DNA of 52,102 nt from Planctomycetota bacterium (GTDB lineage: Bacteria; Planctomycetota; UBA1135), in contig JAQBXR010000019.1 of NCBI GenBank assembly GCA_027623295.1, forward strand, positions 1 to 52,102, in the 5' to 3' direction. Below, one piece after another: positions 23,991 to 33,463 of this stretch. The position numbers were made by a program, and so were the translations under genes. The notes under the pieces are model-generated. The model had not been told where the DNA came from, ran no database searches, and saw only the letters and a program-made list of their open reading frames with translations. Each line of letters opens with the position of its first letter. The first letter of the stretch is position 1.

Positions 23991-26912
23991 CTATTGTTCC
24001 TTATCGGACTCCTTTTCTTCTTCCGGCTGCTCTAGTGGAATGTCTCGGTCAATGCGTCCACCCGGCGAAAGTTGGATGACCTCGGACTTGTATTTGTTAG
24101 TCTTGATGACATAGGAACCTTCCGGTAAATCCCCAAAAAGGAAGTCTCCACGCTCATCCAAAATGGCCATCGACACGGTTTCGCCTTTTCCATCGAGCAG
24201 GGTGATTTGATTTCCCCAGCCAAACCAATTGTTATCGGCTTCTTCAGGGCTAGGAGGCACCCAATTGTCGTCATGCCCGGTAATTTCACCACCAGGGAAC
24301 AGACGATTGGATCCTAAATCTACATTTTGCCCATCCTGCACTGAAATCGGCTTGGAAGTCCAGGTGCCATAGCCGTCGGAGCGCGCAATGATGGTCCACT
24401 GCCCGTCGGGGACATCCAGAAAGGTGTATGTCCCTTTGGAATTAGAGCGAGTGTTGGTGTCGTTTTCACCTTGCTTACCCACTTTAATTACGGGCTTTCC
24501 ATCGCCCATGGAGACGCCCATGATGGAAATTTCTTGATTGGATTGCGGTTTATCGCCATCTGCGGCATCAAAGTAGGGGACCAAGGCCACGGTGGCTCCG
24601 GCAAGGAGACCATGGGTGCCCATGAGTGCGCCGCGTAATTCGCTGCCATCAAGCGCAACATCAATGGTCTGTGGGCCTACGTACAACTCGACACGTTCCT
24701 TGGTTGCTGGAGAGGCCTTACGCCCCTTAATCACAATGTCGTAGGTGCCGGCTTTAACGGCGGGCAGGTCGATTGAGCCACGGCCATCGGTTGGGTTGCC
24801 ATCGTCATTGTCATTGCTCCAGTGATTCCGATCAGGATTCACCTCCTGGAGTTGCACTTTGACATCGGCCGCAGGGGCGCCGTGCCGGGTGACAATCACG
24901 GTGACTAAAGCGAGGTCGTTAATCACCAACTCGAAGTCTTTCGTTTCACCAGCTTTCACGCTTACGGTTTCTTGGTCGGCCGCATGCTCTTCTTCCTCTT
25001 CCGAATCCCACCACCAGCCATCGGCGTCATTGGCGCGGTAAGAAACTTGGTAGTCACCTTCTTTGAGATTATTCCAGACGGCGCGCCCAGCATCATCGGT
25101 TTGTTTTTGTTCCAAGTCTTCGCCACTTTCGGCGGTGCGCAAGCCAACTTGCACGTGGGTGACGGGATCTCCATTGCTGTTCACTAGGCGCACTTTTAGG
25201 TAAGCACTGTCGTCCATAGTGAAGGACTCTTCTTGCGCAGCACCAGTGACATGTAAATCTTCTTCCAGCGTGGCAAAGCCGAGTAACTCCAGACTTAGTT
25301 GGTACTGTTCTGGATCAAGGTCGGCGAAATGGGCGATGCCATGCTCATCGGTTTTGGCGCGGGTTGCATTTCGGTCGCCCATACTGGTAGAGAAATTCGC
25401 ACTACTAAAGGTGAGCTCCATAGACCGAAGCCTGTGTTCCATAGAGTTCATGGAGTCCTCTTGCCGGGGCTTTTTTAGATTCACTGTAACTCCAGGCAAT
25501 GGGTTGCCGTCGCCATCAGAAACCAAGATATTCAGTGGATGCTCTACTGGAAGCTCTAAGCTGAGCGGCTCGAAATCAGCGTTGAGTTGGAGCGGTTGTT
25601 TGTCGAGGCTGCCCAGGGAAGAGGAAAGGCTAAGCTCCCACGAACCAGGCGCTAAGGGGCTGAATGCGAAGCTTCCGTCTTCTTTGGTGTAGGCGAAGGT
25701 GTTGTGGTCTCCCTTGTTTTCCGGATTCAAGGAACTGATAGCAAGGTGTGCTTTCACCACCGGATTTCCTTCACTGTCATGCACCGTTCCACGCACTATG
25801 AAATGGCGTGGAAGTTTAATTAAGGCATCGCCATTGGCTTTGACTTCCTCCGCATAACCGGATCCATAACCCTCAGCTTTAGCGCCAAGGGTCATGGAAG
25901 AAGTGTCACTGATGCCACTAATCTGAAAACGGCCATCTTGATCACTTAAGATTTCAGAATCTTCATTGGGGAGGGGAGGCTGGTATTCACCCCAATAGTC
26001 ATTGGAGTCAAAGTGGACTAAGTAGACATGTGCATTGGGGACAATATTGCCTTCGTCGTCGACCACTAGGCCGCGGGTGCTGTCGCCATACTCCAGTTCC
26101 AAATCGAGTTCAAAGACACCGCGGTTTTGGTCTAGTTCTTGGCTGTCAAGTTTCAGCGGGGCAAAGCCTGGCGCATTGACATTGATTTCATATCGGCCAC
26201 GACGCACGCCCGAGAAGGAATAAACGCCTTCCTCATTGGACTTCACGGCATTGGTCCCAAAGTTTCCCCACATGGAACCGCTGGCTTCTTCAAGTGCCAC
26301 ACTTGCACCTGCCACCGGATTGCCTTCTGGATCAAAAACGTGGCCGGTTAAATGGTTCGCTGGAGCGAGTGCAATCTCGCCAAGGTCGACTTGCTCATTT
26401 ACCGCCAGCGCTTGAATACGACGATCCACTTCATGCCATTCCGAGCCTTCAATATTGAGGCGCAGGCCAATATTAGAGGGGACATCGATCCATAACTTGC
26501 CGTCTAGGTCGGTGTGTAGAAGGTTGTTTTCGTACCATTCCTTCCAATCAATGCCAGGTGCTTGGCGGTCCAGGTTGACTCGGATCCCAGCATCTGGGAC
26601 GCCCTTGCCATCGCCATCGACTAGGCGCATTTTTAAAATTGCCGGCGGGCGGTCAAAGAAGAGTCGGTTTGCAGCCGATGGGTCTAGTGAGGCCTCGCTG
26701 GTACCTGCCTCTACATTGGTTCGGTTGATGGCATCGGCTGCTTTTATCCCATGAGTGGAATTCGCGGCAGGTTCGCCTAATGTAGAAGTAGCCGCAATGC
26801 CTTCAGCGGGAGCCGAAGGATTGTCAATAGTGGCCTGCTCAGCTGGTGTTAGTACGATTAGTGCACAAACGCCGAGCAGGAGGAAAACTAAGATTAGGGG
26901 CCAGGATTTCAT
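23991..26912 (-). CDS. Large exported protein of repeated carboxypeptidase-regulatory-like domains
   Basis: About 973 residues are read from ATG 26912 (MKSWPLILVFLLLGVCALIV, a signal anchor). The frame is open upstream, but that extension would run through the start of the divergent protease gene. After a low-complexity linker come eight or nine copies of a beta-sandwich unit that open alike: GHVFDPEGNPVAGASVAL, GLVVDDEGNIVPNAHVYL, GTVHDSEGNPVVKAHLAI, LVSDGDGNPLPGVTVNL, LVNSNGDPVTHVQVGL. Each continues with an (S/T)(D/N)xxGxxxF-type strand and a GxYxxxxxxxGY-like turn. Such domains act as structural spacers in secreted or surface proteins; no catalytic domain is visible. The C-terminus is very acidic (QPEEEKESDKEQ). 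Surface adhesion or scaffolding is inference only. Confidence 0.8.
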   Translation of the reverse strand: MKSWPLILVFLLLGVCALIVLTPAEQATIDNPSAPAEGIAATSTLGEPAANSTHGIKAADAINRTNVEAGTSEASLDPSAANRLFFDRPPAILKMRLVDGDGKGVPDAGIRVNLDRQAPGIDWKEWYENNLLHTDLDGKLWIDVPSNIGLRLNIEGSEWHEVDRRIQALAVNEQVDLGEIALAPANHLTGHVFDPEGNPVAGASVALEEASGSMWGNFGTNAVKSNEEGVYSFSGVRRGRYEINVNAPGFAPLKLDSQELDQNRGVFELDLELEYGDSTRGLVVDDEGNIVPNAHVYLVHFDSNDYWGEYQPPLPNEDSEILSDQDGRFQISGISDTSSMTLGAKAEGYGSGYAEEVKANGDALIKLPRHFIVRGTVHDSEGNPVVKAHLAISSLNPENKGDHNTFAYTKEDGSFAFSPLAPGSWELSLSSSLGSLDKQPLQLNADFEPLSLELPVEHPLNILVSDGDGNPLPGVTVNLKKPRQEDSMNSMEHRLRSMELTFSSANFSTSMGDRNATRAKTDEHGIAHFADLDPEQYQLSLELLGFATLEEDLHVTGAAQEESFTMDDSAYLKVRLVNSNGDPVTHVQVGLRTAESGEDLEQKQTDDAGRAVWNNLKEGDYQVSYRANDADGWWWDSEEEEEHAADQETVSVKAGETKDFELVINDLALVTVIVTRHGAPAADVKVQLQEVNPDRNHWSNDNDDGNPTDGRGSIDLPAVKAGTYDIVIKGRKASPATKERVELYVGPQTIDVALDGSELRGALMGTHGLLAGATVALVPYFDAADGDKPQSNQEISIMGVSMGDGKPVIKVGKQGENDTNTRSNSKGTYTFLDVPDGQWTIIARSDGYGTWTSKPISVQDGQNVDLGSNRLFPGGEITGHDDNWVPPSPEEADNNWFGWGNQITLLDGKGETVSMAILDERGDFLFGDLPEGSYVIKTNKYKSEVIQLSPGGRIDRDIPLEQPEEEKESDKEQ

Positions 26913-26951
26913 CTGAAAGTACTCGACTCCAGCGTAAGGAAAAGCATAACC

Positions 26952-27998
26952 ATGAACATGAAAAGAACGAAAATCTTGTGGACCGCCGTCTTGGTGAGTT
27001 CCTTTGCCGTACTCTGGAGCCGTAGCGCGCAATCCGAGGCGCCAAACAAGGCTATGACCTTGTTGGAGTTCTCAGAGCAGAGTGCTGAATTGGCAGATCG
27101 GGTTTCCAGAGCCACGGTTTATCTGAGTGTGGCTAAGAATTCCGGCGGGGATATGGGCCGCGGTTTAGGCACCGGTTTTGTGGTCGATGCTATCAAAGGC
27201 ATCGTCGTAACCAATGCACACGTTATGGATGGCGCGAAGTCCGCTACCGTTCAATTGCACGATGGCCGCGTGGTGCGAGGCTCCCTTTTGGGGGTCGATG
27301 AACAAACCGACCTTGCGGTGCTAGATATTCCAGCCGGATCTTCGATGCATCAGTTGGAGTGGGGCGACAGCGACCTTATTCGTCCGGGCCACCTGGTCAT
27401 GGCGATTGGGAGTCCGCTTGGCATGGAAGGCACCACTAGTTTGGGCGTGATTAGTGCACTGGGGCGACGCCTAGAGATGGTCGAGGATTCCTATGAAGAC
27501 TTCCTTCAGTTCGATGCTTTTATTGACCGTGGTTCCTCTGGTGGCCCGTTGGTCAACATGCAGGGTGAGGTCATCGGTATTAACACTGCAATTGGCGGCG
27601 GCGGCGGCAGCAACCCAGCTTGGCGCGGTATTGGTTATGCCATTCCCACGGCCATTGCCGAGCGCTATGTCGGTGATCTCGCGGAGACTGGCACTATTCG
27701 CCGCGGCTGGATTGGAGTGAGCGTAGATAGTCTCGATGCTCAGGGCGCTAAGTTACGCGGCTTGGATCACACTTACGGGGTCCGCGTGAAATCCGTGGTG
27801 AAGGATGGGCCTGCAGAAAACGCAGGCGTTCGCCCGGACGATGTCATCCTCGAAATCGATGGTCGCGAAATCCGCACGCCAAACCAAGTGAAGGCACGCA
27901 TTGCAGCTGTGGCACCGGGCAGCTCGGTCAAGGTGAAAATTCTGAGTAAGCGCGCCATCCGTACTATTCGTGTGACTTTGGGCGTACTCGACGCTTAA
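26952..27998 (+). CDS. HtrA/DegP-type periplasmic serine protease with one PDZ domain
   Basis: This 348-residue S1C-family protease degrades damaged envelope proteins. The N-terminus is a signal anchor (residues 8-26). The catalytic triad is intact: His90 (VVTNAHVMDG), Asp120 (EQTDLAVLDI) and Ser196 (IDRGSSGGPLVNMQGEVIGI). The oxyanion and substrate-site segments GSPLGMEGTTSLGVISA and GIGYAIPTAIAERYV are present. A single C-terminal PDZ domain follows (RRGWIGVSVDSL, GPAENAGVRPDDVILEIDG, NQVKARIAAVAPGSSVKVKI), as in DegS-like proteins. Gly-Gly-Gly-Gly-Gly-Ser lies in the loop after the active site. It is divergent from the large repeat protein with only 39 bp between starts and ends in a strong terminator. 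Confidence 0.93.
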   Translation: MNMKRTKILWTAVLVSSFAVLWSRSAQSEAPNKAMTLLEFSEQSAELADRVSRATVYLSVAKNSGGDMGRGLGTGFVVDAIKGIVVTNAHVMDGAKSATVQLHDGRVVRGSLLGVDEQTDLAVLDIPAGSSMHQLEWGDSDLIRPGHLVMAIGSPLGMEGTTSLGVISALGRRLEMVEDSYEDFLQFDAFIDRGSSGGPLVNMQGEVIGINTAIGGGGGSNPAWRGIGYAIPTAIAERYVGDLAETGTIRRGWIGVSVDSLDAQGAKLRGLDHTYGVRVKSVVKDGPAENAGVRPDDVILEIDGREIRTPNQVKARIAAVAPGSSVKVKILSKRAIRTIRVTLGVLDA

Positions 27999-28011
27999 AC
28001 CTCACAAACCG

Positions 28012-28051
28012 AAACCCCACCTTAGTCAAAGGCTAAGGTGGGGTTTGTTTT
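28012..28051 (+). terminator. Strong intrinsic terminator after the HtrA-type gene
   Basis: A perfect 14-bp stem, AAACCCCACCTTAG (28012-28025) with CTAAGGTGGGGTTT (28033-28046), has a 7-nt loop and is followed by GTTTT. Confidence 0.92.
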
Positions 28052-28063
28052 ATGAGGGACCCG

Positions 28064-28105
28064 TAAAAGAAAATGAGCGCCGCTGCCTCCCCAGGCCTCG
28101 GCGCT
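28064..28105 (-). terminator. Probable intrinsic terminator for the TatD-like hydrolase gene
   Basis: On the minus strand AGCGCCG and CGGCGCT (28105-28076) form a 7-bp stem around a 16-nt loop that can pair internally. A T-rich run follows (CATTTTCTTTTA). It lies about 130 bp after the stop of the hydrolase gene; the sequence between shows no gene. Confidence 0.4.
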
Positions 28106-28232
28106 CTCCCATTCATCCCCTGGTCTCCCAAGGCAAAATCAATGTTCTCTCGCCTCTTTCTAGGGGGCCACGGAGGTCGGTTAACCGGAATTCTGAAAAA
28201 TATTTGGGCTCCCGCTGCCAAGGGAGTTCGTT

Positions 28233-29096
28233 TTAATTGAAATCCTTGCGCAGCGAGCTGTGGGTTGCATTCGCGGCAACCGGATCAAAAGGTTCCCCGT
28301 TTTCAGGCAAAGCCATGCGTTCCTTGCCAAAGAACTGAATCGGGTTATCCCAAACTAGTTTTTGCAAGACCGCAGGATCAGCACCGCGCATTTCGAGGTG
28401 GGTGAGCGTTTTCGGGACCAGAAGCGGATCGGACTTACCCCAGTCCGCACTGGTGTTGAGCAACATGCGTTCAATGCCAAACTCGTTAAAGATGTTGGCG
28501 AAACGTGGTGGGGTCAACTTGGTTTGTGGATAGACCGTGTGGCCAGCCCAGAAACCGCGATCCAAAATAGACTTGGTGGTTTCCTCTGTGGAGTGGTCGA
28601 TAATCGCATCATTCGGCGTAACGCCCATGTCTTCTAAAATGTCCATGAGCAGAATCGCGCCGCGGTGTTTGTCGCGGTGAGGGGTGTGTACTAGGATGGG
28701 CAATTTGCGCTCTTGGGCCATGGCGATTTGCGCTCGTAAGGAACGCTCTTCGGCATCGGTAATGTCATCGAAGCCAAGTTCGCCAACCGCAACCACGCTT
28801 TCGCGGTCCATGAACTCAGGAAGCATTTCCAGAACCTCATCGGCCAAGCGTTCGTTATTGGATTCCTTTGGGTTCAAGCCAATGGTGCAACGGTGCGAAA
28901 TGCCAAAGTCGGCAGCGCGCGCGCGTTCAAAATCCAAAATCGAATTGAAGTAATCACGGAAGGTGCCGGCAGTAGTGCGCGGCTGCCCGAGCCAGAAGGA
29001 GGGTTCCACCACAGCGCGACAACCTGCGAGATACATGTTCTCGTAGTCATCGGTGGTGCGGGAAAAACAGTGAATGTGCGGGTCGAGGTAGCGCAT
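28233..29096 (-). CDS. TatD-family metal-dependent hydrolase, EboB-like
   Basis: This 287-residue amidohydrolase-fold protein has metal ligands in the opening DPHIHCFSRTTDDYENM (His7, His9) and later HTPHRDKHRG, IIDHSTEETTKSILDRG and SADWGKSDPL. The segments AVVEPSFWLGQPRTTAGTFR and CTIGLNPKESNNERLADEVL resemble, from memory, the TatD-like member (EboB) of the ebo gene cluster more than housekeeping TatD nucleases. In other bacteria that cluster moves metabolite precursors to the periplasm. None of the other ebo genes (EboA, the UbiA-like EboC, EboD) is adjacent here. The reaction is unknown. It follows the Lon-like gene by 41 bp on the same strand. Confidence 0.8.
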   Translation of the reverse strand: MRYLDPHIHCFSRTTDDYENMYLAGCRAVVEPSFWLGQPRTTAGTFRDYFNSILDFERARAADFGISHRCTIGLNPKESNNERLADEVLEMLPEFMDRESVVAVGELGFDDITDAEERSLRAQIAMAQERKLPILVHTPHRDKHRGAILLMDILEDMGVTPNDAIIDHSTEETTKSILDRGFWAGHTVYPQTKLTPPRFANIFNEFGIERMLLNTSADWGKSDPLLVPKTLTHLEMRGADPAVLQKLVWDNPIQFFGKERMALPENGEPFDPVAANATHSSLRKDFN

Positions 29097-29137
29097 GGTC
29101 TAAGAGCTGGGCTCTGAAAGGCAAAGGCGGTAGTTTA

Positions 29138-31573
29138 TCAGTCGGATTTGGGTGACTCTTTGGACTCGTTCTTGGAATCTTCCTTGGACTCGGCATCGAG
29201 TGCTTCGAGGCGTTTCTCCACGGCAGCAAAAACCTCCTTATGCGGTCGACCAAACAGGCAGGCGGCGGCTTGCTCCACGTTGTCGGCGGCGTAAATGTGG
29301 AATTTGCGTTCGCGGATGGCATCGACAATGTTTTGTGGCAGCATGAGATCCTCCACCACAATCGAGGGCAGGACCACGCCTTGCTCGCCGGTGAGTCCCC
29401 GTGCGAGACAGAGGTCGTAGAACCCCTCAATCTTTTCATTGACTCCACCGATTGCGAGCATTTCTCCGCGCATGCTGAGTGCACCAGTGACCGCGAGATC
29501 TTGGCGTATTGGCATGTTTGCCAAAGCTGAGAGTAATGCAAAGAGTTCTGCGCCCGCTGCGGAGTCGCCATCGATGGGTCCATAGTTCTGATCAAAAACC
29601 AAACTCATGCGTGCCGGGACACTCTTCTTTTGCCCGAAGCGGTGGCGCATGAAGTTCTCGACCATCAGCATGCCCTTGTTGTGAATGTTGCCAGCCAGGT
29701 CCACCTCGCGATCAAGGTTGGTGTAGGACTCGTCTCCAGGAGAAACCATCGCGGAGATGCGAGCTGGGCGGCCAAAACCGAGCGGACCCAGCGTGACTAC
29801 CGTAAGTGCATTGATGGAGCCTACAGCGACTCCGTCAGTGTCAATGCGATATATGCCTTGCAAAAGATGGCGCCGATACCACTCGGCATCGGCAGCGTGT
29901 TGGTCGCGATAAAGTTTGCGCGCTTCTTCCACGGACTCTACGGTAATGGTGCGCTTGCCATTCTTCTGTGCTTGGTAGCAAGCTTCCCGTAAGTAGTCCG
30001 AGAGTAAATGCAGGCGCGTAGAAATGCGAGCGCGACGTCCAGCGTCACGCACTGCACGTTCAGCTAAGGCGCGCAATCCGGTTTTTGAAATAGGGAGTAA
30101 GCCTTCTTTGTGGGCGACGTCGCGTAAGGAACGACACAACAATTCAACAGTGCGACGACTAAGTGGAAGGCTGTCATTGAACTCCGCTTTGACTTTAAAG
30201 ATATTGGGAAAGTCGTAGTCGTCATCGTGAAGAGCCTCGAAAAGGCCGCTATCGCCGACAAGGATGACCTTCAAGTCAATCTTTACTGCTTGCGGGCGTG
30301 CGCCAGTAATGCCCAGCGGGGACAAACCTTCGAGTGCGTGCACCGCAAGTTCGCCAGCTTGCAAGGTGCGCTTGAGGGCGCGCCACACTTCCGCTTCCTT
30401 AAAAATGTCTCTTGCGTCGAGAATTAGGAATCCACCATCTGCTGAAAGTATGGATCCGGGACGTACTGCTAAGTGCACGTGGCCAGGGCCGTTCTGCATG
30501 CGTGAGCGCTCCACGGTGCCGAACAAGTTGGAGTAGTTCGGATGCGGCTCGAAGACAATCGGGCACTTCTCCTCGCGCAGGGTGCGGACCACGTTGACTT
30601 GGAAAACTTCTAAGCCACGTTGTCCCCTTTTACTCTCTTCATCTTCTTCTGCACTGCCGAGAAAAAGGTCGGTGTGGTTGAGTGCGAAGTGTGCACAATC
30701 ACCTAACCATGCCGCGAGTTTCATGTCGGCATCGAGTTCTTCTGCAAGAGCCACGGTGAGCCCTTCCACAGCCTCTTGCACGACTTGCTCATCGATGGAG
30801 CTGGATTCGCGCAACAAACGCAGGCCTAAGGCGCGGGACTTTTTGCGCACCGCATCGATTTGCGGTAAGTAGGATTCGCGCGAATTGCGCAAGGCCTCTA
30901 GAACCTTTTCGGCTGGGCGACTTGCTGTCGGTAGCTCACTGACTTCCTCCGGAGAAACGATTTCCTCGCCTACACAGAAATAAATGTCGCGCTGGGTGCC
31001 ACTCTCTTTTTCCACGGAAACCAACGCCAAGTCTACTTTGCGCAACTTACTTTGTAGGCGGCGTAACAACTGCTGCTCTGCCTTTTGATACCGCGCAAAC
31101 AAGCGTTGGCGACGTTGCACATGCCCCTCATCTTTGAGCAGTTTAGGGATTTCATGGGATAGCGCGTAAACCCAACGTCCCATGCCTTCCGCAAGGCGGG
31201 CACCGCCACCACCCTGAAAGCGCAGGTGGCGCGGCGACATGGGGTCTTCAAAGTTATGTACGAATACGTGGTCCACCGGCGAAACGCATTCCGGCTTCAT
31301 TTGCTCCAGCAACTCCTGGATGACTTCCGCTCGATCGGTGCCGCCAAGCCCACAAACGAATATGTTGTAGCCAGGAGCATCGACCTCTAAACCCATTTGG
31401 ATGGCTCCCAAAGCGCGTTCTTGTCCAACTAAGCGGCTCGTTGCGGATTGCTCCACGGCACGTTTCGGTGCAGCGGGAATCCAGGAAGCGGGACAAGTCC
31501 AGCGAAGTTCCTTAGACGGCACGCGACGTGCCGTCCGACGGGCAGAGGGGGAAGTGGGTTTAGATTTAGCCAT
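29138..31573 (-). CDS. Lon-like protease with degenerate ATPase P-loop
   Basis: This 811-residue protein is read from ATG 31573 (MAKSKPTSPSARRTARR), 13 bp after the preceding stop. The C-terminal Lon protease domain is intact: catalytic Ser671 in GPIDGDSAAGAELF and Lys714 in GGVNEKIEGF, 43 residues apart as in Escherichia coli Lon. The N-terminal region is the AAA_32-type domain of the LonB/LonC-like group (RLVGQERALGAIQMGLEVDA, SILSADGGFLILDARDIFKE, a lid with RARISTRLHLLSDYLREA). The position of the Walker A loop reads GLGGTDRA (75-82), without the Lys that binds phosphate, so ATP hydrolysis is doubtful. The C-terminal tail is rich in Ser, Lys and Glu. A cytoplasmic, perhaps ATP-independent, protease is inferred. 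Confidence 0.85.
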   Translation of the reverse strand: MAKSKPTSPSARRTARRVPSKELRWTCPASWIPAAPKRAVEQSATSRLVGQERALGAIQMGLEVDAPGYNIFVCGLGGTDRAEVIQELLEQMKPECVSPVDHVFVHNFEDPMSPRHLRFQGGGGARLAEGMGRWVYALSHEIPKLLKDEGHVQRRQRLFARYQKAEQQLLRRLQSKLRKVDLALVSVEKESGTQRDIYFCVGEEIVSPEEVSELPTASRPAEKVLEALRNSRESYLPQIDAVRKKSRALGLRLLRESSSIDEQVVQEAVEGLTVALAEELDADMKLAAWLGDCAHFALNHTDLFLGSAEEDEESKRGQRGLEVFQVNVVRTLREEKCPIVFEPHPNYSNLFGTVERSRMQNGPGHVHLAVRPGSILSADGGFLILDARDIFKEAEVWRALKRTLQAGELAVHALEGLSPLGITGARPQAVKIDLKVILVGDSGLFEALHDDDYDFPNIFKVKAEFNDSLPLSRRTVELLCRSLRDVAHKEGLLPISKTGLRALAERAVRDAGRRARISTRLHLLSDYLREACYQAQKNGKRTITVESVEEARKLYRDQHAADAEWYRRHLLQGIYRIDTDGVAVGSINALTVVTLGPLGFGRPARISAMVSPGDESYTNLDREVDLAGNIHNKGMLMVENFMRHRFGQKKSVPARMSLVFDQNYGPIDGDSAAGAELFALLSALANMPIRQDLAVTGALSMRGEMLAIGGVNEKIEGFYDLCLARGLTGEQGVVLPSIVVEDLMLPQNIVDAIRERKFHIYAADNVEQAAACLFGRPHKEVFAAVEKRLEALDAESKEDSKNESKESPKSD

Positions 31574-31586
31574 CGTTAAGATGCGT

Positions 31587-33359
31587 TTATTGGATGGACG
31601 CGAGCATCTGACGCAAACGCGCCAGCATTTCGGTGTCGTTTTGAAGTTCTGCTTCCACGATGGTGGCTTGTAAAACGGTGCGTGCTTCTTCATCTTGCCG
31701 CATGAAGGCGAGCACACTGCCCAGGCTGAATCCGGCATCAAGGCGAGTTGGGTTTATGGCCACAGCTTTGCGGTAGTGGTCGATGGCCTCTAAGAAATGC
31801 GCGTCGGCGAAAGCAATGTTACCTTGCTGGCCCAATGCGGTGCCATCTTGCACCAAGCATTCGGCAATGCCGCTATGTACATCGGCACGTTCGATGCCAC
31901 CGGCAAGGGCTGCTTCTAAACGCGGGCGGGCACGAGCGAAATCTTTAGTATCCAGCCACTGCAGTCCAATATGCAAATCATATTGCGCGCGGACATCGTC
32001 GATGGGGTCGAAGTTGGTGGCCCTTGACCACCCTTCCAAGAGCGCGCCGGGGACGATGGCAAGGACACCAATCACCAGCAAACTTTTCGAGCGTCCAAGG
32101 AAACGTGCCGCTTCAAATACAGCCCATGGTGCAAGCAAAGCTGCCAAAGGAGCCGCTGGAAGGCGATAGCGCGGGGAGTACCAAAATACGACCACCACAA
32201 ACAGGGTTGCGAGTAGCAAAGCCACGATTGGGATTGCGTGTTTGCGGTCGCGTCGGAGAAGCAGAAAAGCGCCAAGGAATGCGGCTGGCAACATCCAACC
32301 TAGTTCCAGTAGGCCGCCAGGGAGTGGCACTTGGCGCGGCCATTCCGGGTCTGAATTTTCTAGATTGATGTTATAGAGGTCGCCGTAATTGCGTCCGCAG
32401 AAAAACCAACGCAGCTTGGCAAACTCCAGGGCGATGGCGTCGGCCGGGTTCGCCAGGAGGTAATCCAAACCCTTATCCAAAAAGTAGCTGGAGGTATTGC
32501 CCCAACCAGGTTCTCCGGTGGCCACAGTGGCAATCTGATAGGCATCGGCGTTTTGATTGGAGCGATCTAGGCTTACGCCTTCCAGAGGCTTGTAGGTGCC
32601 GATTGCACCAGCAGCATTGCCGTGGGAGAAGGTTACGCCGGCCTGCGCGCTGAGCAGAATGAACTCCGAACCACCCGGTGAGTCCGCAGTGGCTAATGCG
32701 TTATGAATTGTGGCCGGCGCGATGCACAAAAAAGTCATGCCCAAAGCCAAGGCGGTCTGCTTGAGCTGCGGCCCGCGCACGCCCAGCCACCAAGCAAAGA
32801 AGGGCAGGGTGATGAGCAACCCAGGGTTCGACAAAATGGAAACACCGAGCAAACCGCCAAAGGCGATCAAGCGCTTTGGTTGCCATGCATCGCGCCAGGC
32901 AAGGCAGGCATAAATTAGGCCGCTTAGGGTGAGTAGTTGCAGTGAAGAATTCAGCAAACGCACGGCGTAATAGGCCGGTTCTTGTAGCCACAAAAAGGCT
33001 ACCGCGGTGGCTAGGCCAAAACCCACGTGTCCAAACAGGCGGGTCGCGGTCTTCGCCAATAACCAGGCGGTTAAGCTTCGCATGAGCAACTGGAGCACGA
33101 AAACCGAGGTCATGCCGCCGCCGAGAGCTCGAATTAGACCTACGAAATAGGGATAGAGCGGAGCGGACAAAAACGGCGTTTCGCTCACTAGCTGGCCGTC
33201 AGCGATGTCTCCGGCCAGATTCCAGTATTCCTTGGCGTCTCCAGCGAGGGTTTGCATGGAAGGGTTTACCTCGAGGGAGCGCCACAGACCGAAGCCTTGC
33301 AGCAGCAGATCGAAGATTAGGACTATCAGCAGAGTCCGGGGCAGGTCCAGGCGTCGCAC
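31587..33359 (-). CDS. GT-C-type membrane glycosyltransferase with C-terminal TPR repeats
   Basis: This 590-residue protein has about ten membrane spans in residues 10-440. The first periplasmic loop carries an acidic AGDAKEYWNLAGDI and APLYPYFVGLIRALGG, as in ArnT/PMT-like enzymes that move sugars from polyprenyl phosphate carriers. A tail of about 130 residues has tetratricopeptide-like helices (DLHIGLQWLDTKDFARARPR, FLEAIDHYRKAVAINPTRLD followed by AGFSLGSVLAFMR). Similar GT-C/TPR fusions are frequent in Planctomycetota, with unknown acceptors. It is followed by the Lon-like gene after 13 bp. Upstream it diverges from sodB, about 100 bp away. Confidence 0.75.
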   Translation of the reverse strand: MRRLDLPRTLLIVLIFDLLLQGFGLWRSLEVNPSMQTLAGDAKEYWNLAGDIADGQLVSETPFLSAPLYPYFVGLIRALGGGMTSVFVLQLLMRSLTAWLLAKTATRLFGHVGFGLATAVAFLWLQEPAYYAVRLLNSSLQLLTLSGLIYACLAWRDAWQPKRLIAFGGLLGVSILSNPGLLITLPFFAWWLGVRGPQLKQTALALGMTFLCIAPATIHNALATADSPGGSEFILLSAQAGVTFSHGNAAGAIGTYKPLEGVSLDRSNQNADAYQIATVATGEPGWGNTSSYFLDKGLDYLLANPADAIALEFAKLRWFFCGRNYGDLYNINLENSDPEWPRQVPLPGGLLELGWMLPAAFLGAFLLLRRDRKHAIPIVALLLATLFVVVVFWYSPRYRLPAAPLAALLAPWAVFEAARFLGRSKSLLVIGVLAIVPGALLEGWSRATNFDPIDDVRAQYDLHIGLQWLDTKDFARARPRLEAALAGGIERADVHSGIAECLVQDGTALGQQGNIAFADAHFLEAIDHYRKAVAINPTRLDAGFSLGSVLAFMRQDEEARTVLQATIVEAELQNDTEMLARLRQMLASIQ

Positions 33360-33463
33360 GAGGGGAATTTAACAGGCCCGGATGCCAAGATTCCCTACTA
33401 TTTCGTATGGAAAGGGGCTGGTATCGTATGGCCCCGGCTAGTCCATGCCGACCCGAAAAGACC

